Part shown: in pieces, positions 55,492-62,794 of the stretch
Layout of the letters: every line of letters starts with the position of its first letter
How positions within the stretch are numbered: the first letter of the stretch is position 1
DNA from: Clostridia bacterium
GTDB lineage: Bacteria; Bacillota; Clostridia; TANB77; CAG-508
Direction of reading: 5' to 3'
DNA: 64,000 nt
NCBI GenBank assembly: GCA_017524665.1
Contig: JAFXVF010000013.1
Location: 62,001-126,000 of the forward strand
Position numbers and translations under genes: made by a program
Notes under the pieces: generated by a model
The model's database searches: none
Told to the model about the DNA's origin: nothing
Seen by the model: only the letters and a program-made list of their open reading frames with translations

Positions 55492-55690
55492 AATAATATA
55501 TCAAAACACGAAAAAGCGAATGGAACGAATCTGAGTTAGAAAGTGTAAGTAAATTCGAGTAGGGAATCTCACGGAGGGAGAATTTTCGAAGAAAATTCGG
55601 AAGACTGAGTGAGGGCGCTGCGAGAAGGTACATACACTTCCTGCGAAGATTCTAGTGACCTGAGCTTTTGCAGTGTTTTTATATATTATT
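55492..55690. repeat. Interspersed inverted-repeat element, copy 2 (structured)
   Basis: 199 bp. Same plan as 40523-40701: outer arms AATAATATAT..AAAACAC / GTGTTTT..ATATATTATT, then GAATCT/AGATTC, GAAAGTGTAAGTA/TACATACACTTCC and CTCAC/GTGAG with a longer inner hairpin. The shared single-stranded blocks are AATTCGAGTAGGGAATCTCAC and GTGAGGGCGCTGCGA. Stem bases differ from copy 1 in a compensatory way. It starts 4 bases past the polymerase stop. Confidence 0.7.
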
Positions 55691-55694
55691 GTAA

Positions 55695-57097
55695 TTAATT
55701 ATTAAATTTATATCTTTTTATTTTATTTATTAGTAACGTGCTCAGTACGACTACAAACATCATGCTAGAAGAATTAAAGAATGTGTAGCCTGATAATGTT
55801 GATAATGCAAAGCTAAATAATATTCCTCCTAAGTACATTAAAAATTCCGAGTCAATTCTCTTTCTGTTCTTTAGTCCATATATAATTCCGCAAACTAATA
55901 TGCATATAAATGGTCCTATGTATAGCACAAATCCTAGTATTCCAAAGTTAGTAATTAGCGCAAGCATTTCTGTTTCCATAACTAGCTCTCTAAAGTTTGC
56001 CATATATCCATTTCCAAAAAGTATCAAAATAGGATTGGCTTGGTTCTTAATTAAGTATATATTGTATATCACTTGTTGTCTTCTCATGTCGTTGTTTATT
56101 ACTTTATGTTCATTTGCGTAATTATATAGATCTAATACAGATTGTTGTGCTGGTTTGCTCATTTCATCTTCTTCTACCTGTCCTGCATCAATTCTCTCTT
56201 TTATTTTTAGCAAGCTTCCAGAGATATGTGATTCTTCTCCTTTGTCAACTATATTTCCTTGAATGTCTTTTAAATGTTTCCTCCTTGCTAATGTGTTAGA
56301 ACCGATAACAGTAATTAGACAAATTACAGCAATAACTGATGCTATAATGCCTGCTATTACAAATTTATTAAGCTTGTGTTTTTGTAATATGGCTGTAACT
56401 ATTTCACATACTGCATATGCACCTAGCACCAATATAAATCCAAAAAGTCCGAACTCGTGTGCCAATTAGAAAGCATAAGAAAGCACCAATTGCAATTAGC
56501 AATGGTATTAGTATGCGTTTTTTTATTTGTTTTATCATTGGTAGAATAACAAAAAGTCCCAGGGTAAATATTGCACTTAAGCTATTCCCTGATTCATACC
56601 AACCTTTATATCCCATTTTTTCAATGTATGTTGATGATGAAGTTCCTGTAATAATTGCTATATAAATAGAAACTATATATATGCCAATTGATATTAGTAT
56701 GCTCTTTTTTAATTTGTCAGTATTACCTTCTTTAAATACATAACTATATACAAACAAGTTCAAAATTAAAAAGCTGTAATTTACGATGTACTGAGCTTCA
56801 TGAATTACATTGCTATATGAAATTGTGGTTTTTACAGTATTAAAAAGAAATAAATGTATTATTCCATAAATAGCATATGCAATTCCAACTATAACTATTT
56901 TTCCGTTTGAATTTACATTTGAAGAAAATAACAATTGCAACTGCGATTGAGATAATAGGCCTTATAAATGTTGATGGTGAAATGCTTGTTGTAAACGCAT
57001 TTCTAAAAATGAAGCTAGCCATATCTAAAATCGGGCATAAAATAATGTACAAGCATAGCGCATTTTCAATTGTTATTTTTTTACTTAAATCTTTCAT
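55695..57097 (-). CDS. O-antigen ligase/polymerase-like membrane protein (Wzy type), two CGG +1 shifts
   Basis: 466 residues after reading CGG at 56903-56905 and 56449-56451 as shifts. About eleven membrane helices; extracytoplasmic loop around residues 290-390. Seen are CLYIILCPILDMASFIF near the N-terminus, then KCKFK-GKIVIVGIAYAIYG across the first shift, GTRV-GLFGFILVLGAYAV across the second and GYMANFRELVMETEMLALIT with FGILGFVLYIGPFICILVCG near the end. This arrangement is that of Wzy/O-antigen ligase-like proteins in surface-polymer clusters. Polymerisation is inferred from context. A long hydrophobic protein recovered from three partial frames. Confidence 0.83.
56449..56451 (-). other. 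+1 recoding site 17: GTT CGG A, read as Val-Gly (Wzy-like, second)
   Basis: Resuming on GGA continues a membrane helix without a break (GTRV-GLFGFILVLGAY); the unshifted frame loses the helix and stops. Confidence 0.87.
56903..56905 (-). other. +1 recoding site 18: AAA CGG A, read as Lys-Gly (Wzy-like, first)
   Basis: CGG at codon 65. Unshifted reading stops 20 codons later; resuming on GGA gives KCKFK-GKIVIVGIAYAIYG. Confidence 0.87.
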
Positions 57098-57111
57098 GTT
57101 TATCCTTCTTT

Positions 57112-58065
57112 TTATTTTAATCTTAGTAGTGTATAAGCAATCTTATATGTTACTTTGTTAATGCATCTCATGTATAAATTCTTTAATCCTTTTTTCTTAA
57201 GCAAGCTGTTTTTCTTCCACTCTGGGAAATTGTTATTTAATCTTTCCCATGTTTCATTAAGTAGTTTTTTTCTAGTTTCATCATCACCTATTTTTGCCAT
57301 TCTCTTAAGTGAACTGCAAAGTAGGTATCTTGTATATGTATATTCTAATTCTTCTTTATATTCTTCCCATAAGCCTTGTCCTTTATAATATTCAATTACA
57401 TGGTCAAGTACATCAAATATTTCTTTCGTTCTTTCGTTTTGTGTATTTGAAATTGAGTTTGATCTTTGAATATAGTGTATAAAAGGCTCTTTTACAAATC
57501 CAATTCTATTTAGTTTAGGTAGAATTTTATAGAAAAACTCTACATCTTCATATCTTAACCCTTCAGGAAACCATATTCCCGAATTTAAAACTATATCTTT
57601 TTTATACAGCTTGTTCCAAGCTACTACTCTTGCTTTTTCTAATGCCTCTTTTTTTGAAGAATAAATTACTCCTGTATCAATTCTTTGTTTGTCTGGATAT
57701 TCCCATATGAAGTCACATTCAACCATGTCGTAATCGCCTTTTTTAGCTTCGTTGTACATCTTTTCATACATATCTTTTTCGACATAGTCATCTGAATCTA
57801 TAAAAGCAATATATTCGCCTGTTGCGTGTGGAATGCCATAATTTCTAGCACTTGAAAGTCCACCGTTTTCTTTGTTTAGCACCTTTACTATATTAGGGTA
57901 TTTTTCTTGAAATTTATTAAGTATCTCCCCAGAATTGTCTTTACTTCCGTCATTTACAGCAATTATTTCAACATCTTGTATGGTTTGGTTTATTAATGTA
58001 TCAAGACATCTTTCTAAATAAGGTTCAACATTATAAACTGGAACTATTATGCTTACTTTAGGCAT
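57112..58065 (-). CDS. Family 2 glycosyltransferase
   Basis: 317 residues, GT-A. VSIIVPVYNVEPYLERCLDT, VEIIAVNDGSKDNSGEILNK, NGGLSSARNYGIPHATGEYI and the metal motif in FIDSDDYVEKDMYEKMY. The ED motif for catalysis is in WFPEGLRYEDVEFFYK. No membrane anchor. The next gene is a paralogue with 4 bases between them. Sugar donor unknown. Confidence 0.94.
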   Translation of the reverse strand: MPKVSIIVPVYNVEPYLERCLDTLINQTIQDVEIIAVNDGSKDNSGEILNKFQEKYPNIVKVLNKENGGLSSARNYGIPHATGEYIAFIDSDDYVEKDMYEKMYNEAKKGDYDMVECDFIWEYPDKQRIDTGVIYSSKKEALEKARVVAWNKLYKKDIVLNSGIWFPEGLRYEDVEFFYKILPKLNRIGFVKEPFIHYIQRSNSISNTQNERTKEIFDVLDHVIEYYKGQGLWEEYKEELEYTYTRYLLCSSLKRMAKIGDDETRKKLLNETWERLNNNFPEWKKNSLLKKKGLKNLYMRCINKVTYKIAYTLLRLK

Positions 58066-58069
58066 TTTA

Positions 58070-59011
58070 TCACCTCTTTTTTAAGTATGTTTTTATATTA
58101 ACTGTAAGTAAAACTCGCTTAACTAGCTGTTTTACATTTCTTACTTTTATATTTTGAATCATCTTTCTTTGTTTTATTTTTGATATATAAATATCTTGGT
58201 CTTCTGGCTTCAGTTCTTTAAGCTTAATAATTATTGCATTTGTGTAGTATATCTTTAAATTGTCTTTTGCTCTTGTTGAAATTGAATATTTTTCAAGGCT
58301 GTTAACCATGTTGTCATAAGCTTTTAATGCATCATCCATCTTTCTTAATGTTTTGATGTAGTCCTCATTTCTTGTGATACTGTTAGTACTTTGTACGTAA
58401 TTATATCCATAATAGTCAACTGATACTACACTGCCAGCATTTGCAACAATCAAAGGTATAAGGCCAAAGTCTTCATGATAGCATAAGCTTGTATCAAATT
58501 TAAACTGATTTTGCTTTATATATTCTCTTTTAAATAAGTATACACATGGAGAATCAAGCAAAACATCAGTTGGATAAAGTTCTGCAAATGCTTCTTCTCC
58601 CGTTTTTTTGTCAAATACTGCACCTTCTACTTTTTTAATTGTTTCACCTTTTTCATTAACACGTTTTAATTTAAACTTTATAACATCAATGTTTTCTTCC
58701 ATGTATTTGCAAAGTGTATCATACAAATCATGTTCAATGTAATCGTCAGAATCAACAAAAAGCGTATAATCCCCAGTTGCATGCTCTATTCCAAAATTTC
58801 TTGTATCTGCGACTCCTGTATTTTCTTTTTTGAAATATACAACATTCGACTTGTCTTTTATATATTCGTTTATTACATTCTCACTACCATCTGTTGACCC
58901 ATCGTTTACAATTACTATTTCTGTTTCTTTTAAATCTTTTAATGAGTCTAGACATTTTGATAAATACTTTTCCGTGTTATAAACAGGAACAATTACACTT
59001 AGTTTAGGCAT
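58070..59011 (-). CDS. Family 2 glycosyltransferase
   Basis: 313 residues, GT-A, close in design to the neighbour: LSVIVPVYNTEKYLSKCLDS, TEIVIVNDGSTDGSENVINE, NTGVADTRNFGIEHATGDYT, FVDSDDYIEHDLYDTLC and a CYHEDFGLIPLIVANAG block with the catalytic ED. Probably the preceding step in repeat-unit synthesis. The C-terminal basic segment may touch the membrane. Confidence 0.94.
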   Translation of the reverse strand: MPKLSVIVPVYNTEKYLSKCLDSLKDLKETEIVIVNDGSTDGSENVINEYIKDKSNVVYFKKENTGVADTRNFGIEHATGDYTLFVDSDDYIEHDLYDTLCKYMEENIDVIKFKLKRVNEKGETIKKVEGAVFDKKTGEEAFAELYPTDVLLDSPCVYLFKREYIKQNQFKFDTSLCYHEDFGLIPLIVANAGSVVSVDYYGYNYVQSTNSITRNEDYIKTLRKMDDALKAYDNMVNSLEKYSISTRAKDNLKIYYTNAIIIKLKELKPEDQDIYISKIKQRKMIQNIKVRNVKQLVKRVLLTVNIKTYLKKR

Positions 59012-59023
59012 TTAATTTACCTC

Positions 59024-60109
59024 TTATATAATTTTTTTAAGTTTCTCTATTTGAGTGCTGTTAAACTCAATTGGATCAAATCTATTTTGTATCATATAGC
59101 CTTCTTCAATGAATTTTTTCATATGTTCATAAATGTCTTCTGTTTTCTTATATGTAACATAGCCAAATCTTCCTTGTATTTCTTCACAGCTGTCTGATAC
59201 ATCTGTAGTAATTATTGGAAGTCCCAAAGTAAATGCTTCTACAAATACAACAGGGTATCCTTCATAATCTGATGATAATACCAGACAGTCGCTTATTTTA
59301 AAATATGGGTAAGGGTTCTTCTTTCTGCCTAAGAATATCACTTCATTTTCTAATTTTTTCTCTTTTACTATTTGTTTGTAATTATCTGTATCTTCGCCAT
59401 CTCCAACAAGCAAAACTCTAAATGGCAATCCATTTACTTTAAGCCTTTCTGCAGCTTCTATAATACGGGATACTCTTTTTTGTTTTTCGTAATGTCTACC
59501 AACATTTATAAATGTTGTAACTCTTGTATCTCTTCCTATCTCAATTTCTTCTTGTGATAGCTTTCTTATTTTTTCATAGTCTATAATATTGTTTATTACT
59601 GCTGTTGCAGTTTTTCTTTCTGGAAAAGCATCTAAATATGCCTCTCTTGCCTCATTTGATACAAATACAATGTTTTTATATTTTTCATGATGCACGTTTT
59701 CAAAAAAGTGCTTTACTTCTTCTTCTTTTCCATCAAATAAGCTTAAATAATCTGCATGAACCCATAATGCATTGTTTTTGCTTGCAGTTCTTGCCATAAA
59801 TCCTGCAGGCAAAGAATACGTTGCATATGATGCAGAAAAATCAAACTTGTTTTTGTATTTGAAAATAAAACCTAATCTTTTAAAAAAGTTTATTGCTTTT
59901 CTTAAAGGTACTATTTTAGAATTATTGGCTCTATATTCTATTATCTTTACATTTTTATCTAAGTCTTCTAGAAAGATTCCTTCTTTTTTTTCTAAGCCTA
60001 ATGTTATTTCATACTCTTTTTCTTCTGAAAGTCTATTAATAAGCGTGATTAGCGCTGTTTCTATTCCTCCTAAATCAAGGTCATATGCAGCAAAAAAAAT
60101 TTTCTTCAT
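59024..60109 (-). CDS. Family 4 glycosyltransferase
   Basis: 361 residues, GT-B. N-terminus KIFFAAYDLDLGGIETALIT. ALWVHADYLSLFDGKEEEVK, TTFINVGRHYEKQKRVSRII, VLLVGDGEDTDNYKQIV, VIFLGRKKNPYPYFKISDCL and the donor site SDYEGYPVVFVEAFTLGLPI are all present. First gene of the polysaccharide operon read on the minus strand. A GAGGT site precedes ATG 60109. Confidence 0.94.
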   Translation of the reverse strand: MKKIFFAAYDLDLGGIETALITLINRLSEEKEYEITLGLEKKEGIFLEDLDKNVKIIEYRANNSKIVPLRKAINFFKRLGFIFKYKNKFDFSASYATYSLPAGFMARTASKNNALWVHADYLSLFDGKEEEVKHFFENVHHEKYKNIVFVSNEAREAYLDAFPERKTATAVINNIIDYEKIRKLSQEEIEIGRDTRVTTFINVGRHYEKQKRVSRIIEAAERLKVNGLPFRVLLVGDGEDTDNYKQIVKEKKLENEVIFLGRKKNPYPYFKISDCLVLSSDYEGYPVVFVEAFTLGLPIITTDVSDSCEEIQGRFGYVTYKKTEDIYEHMKKFIEEGYMIQNRFDPIEFNSTQIEKLKKII

Positions 60110-60221
60110 ATCTTACCTCTTTTTTTGTATATTTCTTTGGCATAATTTTATATTGAAATATGCTTTTTGTCAATGTTTTCGCCCATATTAAATAAGCATT
60201 ATTTTTCTTTTTTTAAAAAAC

Positions 60222-60294
60222 AAAAACAATAAAAAAGCTTTTCTCAAAATTTGCAAAATAGCAAATTTTGAAAAAAGCACTTTTATTGTTTTTT
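60222..60294 (-). terminator. Long hairpin terminator of pilin-like gene F
   Basis: Nested arms AAAAACAATAAAAA..GC and TCAAAATTTGC / GCAAATTTTGA with loop AAAATA; T-rich on the minus strand. It separates pilin-like F from the polysaccharide operon. Confidence 0.75.
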
Positions 60295-61037
60295 TAATCA
60301 GCATATTCTATTTTAATCACTTTTCCATTTAAATCATACACTAAAATAGTTTCACTATCAAGATATACAGACATACTATCAATTCCTATTACTTGTTCTC
60401 CACTCTCGTCATATCGAAATCGAATCTCCATTAAATCATCCGGGATATTGCCATATCCCCAGTTTTCATATGCATTGAAAGTTCCAAAACTTGTAGTTAA
60501 TTGAATTGGCATTTGGTTATTATCAAATGTTACTATGCCATCCCAGTCAAGTATTCCAACTTCCGGGTCCGCATCAGGATTGTAGTCCAAGGTTTCCCAC
60601 ACCTCATTGTAATAATATTTGTGTCCAACAATATATAACCCACCAGTCTCTGTGAACCTATATACCATTCCGTCAGCCCAGCCTCCATCTCTGTGTTCAT
60701 AGTAACCTCCTATGTAAACCATTTCCCCGCTGTCAATATATTCTTGCATTGTCTCTAAAGTTATTACTCCATTATATTTGTCCAATAGAGTACTTAATGT
60801 AGTTACTAATCCATTTGTTACGTTGTTTTCTATGGAAACCTGGTTATTCCATTTTTTCACTGCGTTATCTGTCTTACTAAATAATCCATCTCCATTTATA
60901 CCCATTGAAATTGCAGTACCTGCAAGAATAAGTAGTACTATTACGGTTATCACTAATGCAATTAATGTAATACCGCGTTTGGCATTTAGTTTGGGCTTTT
61001 TGAATATAATATTATCCCTTTTTCTACTACTTTTCAT
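60294..61037 (-). CDS. Pilin-like protein F
   Basis: 247 residues. A longer basic leader (about 27 residues) precedes KRGITLIALVITVIVLLILA, with Ala at position 5 after the glycine, and NGDGLFSKTDNAVKKWNNQV. The C-terminal domain of about 160 residues (LDKYNGVITLETMQEYIDSG, YYEHRDGGWADGMVYRFTE, DYNPDADPEVGILDWDGIV) is beta-rich and not recognised. GGAGG precedes the ATG; promoter at 61068-61096. No in-frame CGG. Confidence 0.78.
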   Translation of the reverse strand: MKSSRKRDNIIFKKPKLNAKRGITLIALVITVIVLLILAGTAISMGINGDGLFSKTDNAVKKWNNQVSIENNVTNGLVTTLSTLLDKYNGVITLETMQEYIDSGEMVYIGGYYEHRDGGWADGMVYRFTETGGLYIVGHKYYYNEVWETLDYNPDADPEVGILDWDGIVTFDNNQMPIQLTTSFGTFNAYENWGYGNIPDDLMEIRFRYDESGEQVIGIDSMSVYLDSETILVYDLNGKVIKIEYAD

Positions 61038-61067
61038 ATTTTCCTCCGTTTACTTTATACTGATTAT

Positions 61068-61096
61068 ATTTTATTGCTACATATTATCACTGTCAA
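61068..61096 (-). promoter_or_regulatory. Promoter of pilin-like gene F
   Basis: TTGACA (61091-61096), 17 bases, TAAAAT (61068-61073), minus strand, about 30 bases before the ATG. Confidence 0.72.
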
Positions 61097-61140
61097 CGCA
61101 GAGCATATTAAATTTGTATTACATTTTTGTTACATTTTTT

Positions 61141-61836
61141 CTATTTGCAAAATCTGTGATTGCCTATTTGAACGGTTTGTGGTCTTGACCATATCCAAGC
61201 GCTTGTTGCAGTATTAGGGTTAAAGTAGTAGATTGCTCCATAGGATGGATCCCAGCCATTTAGAGCATCTTGTGCTGCTTTTTTTGCCGTATCGTTTGGA
61301 GATAGGTTTATTTGTCCATCACTTACAACGCTAAATGCTCCTGATTGGTATATTACTCCTGAAACAGTATTAGGAAAGCTTGAACTTTTAACTCTGTTTA
61401 ACACAACTGCTCCTACTGCAACTTGTCCTGTATATGGTTCTCCTCTGCTTTCTGCATATATAAGTCTTGCTAACAAATTTAAGTCACTCGTATTAGATAC
61501 TGTACTATTTGAATTACTGCTACTTGAATTATTGTCACCTGACATTATTCCCATAGCAGCAAGTGTTTTTGCACCTGCTATTCCATCTACGGTTAGTCCA
61601 TTTTTCCTTTGAAAATATTTTACAGCATTTAATGTTTGAGTACCATAAATTCCGTCTATATTTCCGTTATAGTATCCCCATCTTTTAAGTTTCGTTTGTA
61701 TTTGTGTTACTTCGTCTCCACTTGAACCATATTTTGATAATGCTTCAACATAGCTGTATTCATTTCTAAAAAAAATATTGTATATTAATAGCAAAAAAAA
61801 TAAAAAAAATATTACTGTTCTTCTGTTTTGGCTCAT
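61141..61836 (-). CDS. Cell-wall hydrolase, SleB type, with peptidoglycan-binding domain
   Basis: 231 residues from ATG 61836 (AAAGGAG nine bases upstream). A signal or anchor helix is followed by a PG_binding_1 domain (GSSGDEVTQIQTKLKRWGYY, DGIYGTQTLNAVKYFQRKNG) and a Ser/Asn linker. The Hydrolase_2 (SleB-like lytic transglycosylase) domain is LLARLIYAESRGEPYTGQVA, AVVLNRVKSSSFPNTVSGVI and YFNPNTATSAWIWSRPQ. The catalytic Glu is in AESRGEP. SleB-type enzymes digest spore cortex at germination or act in wall turnover; which applies here is not shown. It lies between pilin-like genes F and G. Confidence 0.93.
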   Translation of the reverse strand: MSQNRRTVIFFLFFLLLIYNIFFRNEYSYVEALSKYGSSGDEVTQIQTKLKRWGYYNGNIDGIYGTQTLNAVKYFQRKNGLTVDGIAGAKTLAAMGIMSGDNNSSSSNSNSTVSNTSDLNLLARLIYAESRGEPYTGQVAVGAVVLNRVKSSSFPNTVSGVIYQSGAFSVVSDGQINLSPNDTAKKAAQDALNGWDPSYGAIYYFNPNTATSAWIWSRPQTVQIGNHRFCK

Positions 61837-61933
61837 AAAAAACACTCCTTTAAAAAATATGCACAAAAATTCTATTTTATGCAATTTATTTTTCCCAAGA
61901 AGTGTATTTTTTATTCAATTTTTATGTGTTCTA

Positions 61934-62762
61934 TTAAATCGCAGGCAAAGGATCTGGTTCATCCTCTAGTACTGCTTCTATTAATGTTTCTCCGCTTCTT
62001 TTGTCCATCAATTGTCGCTGTTATTTTGTATATACCGGATTCTGTTATATAAAAATCTCCGTCATAAAAATCATAATTATATGTTAAAATTGTTTCCTCA
62101 TTTGGGCCTACAATTGAAATTTCTCTATTAAGGTCATCATTAAAATGCATTTCCATAGTCCACATGCATAATAGATGGTCATATGTATATCCACAATCTA
62201 AAGCTACTCTTGTTATTTCATTTTTGACATCATTGATTGTATATACATTTATAGCATCCAATAAAGCACTAAGTTTGGCTCCCTCAGTTGAGTTTTGCAA
62301 ACTATCTAAATCGTAGTAAATTAGCATTTCATTTAATGCGTTTTCATATGAATCGCCTCTTTCTTCTGCATATTTATTAATCATCTCCCTGAGCTCTTCA
62401 GTTGAATTAATATTTTCTGCTTGAAGATATGGTAAAAGTGTATTTAGTTTTTCTTCTTCACTCATTCCAGTCCAATCTATTGTAAATTTAACCATATTAT
62501 CTTCCTGTGTAGCTGTAATCGTTACTTCTCTAAAAAGTCTGTCATAATAATTTAAGTAATAGTTTATTGAATTATCTTCTTCTGCAACTTTTATATTCCA
62601 TTTTTCTACTGAGCTATTTGTTTTTTTAAATAAGCTTTCTTGATTTAAGCTCAATGATATTACTGTTCCTACTAAAATAACTAATACAATTACTGTTATT
62701 ACTAATGCAATAAGTGTAATACCGTTACTGGCTTTATGGCTCATTTTTACTGGCTCTTTCAT
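61934..62762 (-). CDS. Pilin-like protein G, one CGG +1 shift near the C-terminus
   Basis: 275 residues after reading CGG at 61992-61994 as a shift. Prepilin-like segment NGITLIALVITVIVLVILVG with Ala at position 5, then NQESLFKKTNSSVEKWNIKV. The remainder is a helical region with LSALLDAINVYTINDVKNEI and a final beta domain (MHFNDDLNREISIVGPNEET, ITESGIYKITATIDGQKK). The shift gives KK-GETLIEAVLEDEPDPLPA and an acidic end, against a basic NINRSSTRG end without it. Gap of 32 bases from fhs, so it may be cotranscribed. Confidence 0.72.
61992..61994 (-). other. +1 recoding site 19: AAG CGG A, read as Lys-Gly (pilin-like G)
   Basis: CGG at codon 257. The alternative tails are 9 and 19 residues, so this site alone is weaker evidence than the others, but it follows the same rule. 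Confidence 0.65.
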
Positions 62763-62794
62763 GTTGGTTGTCTCCCCTTTATTCTTTTGTTATC

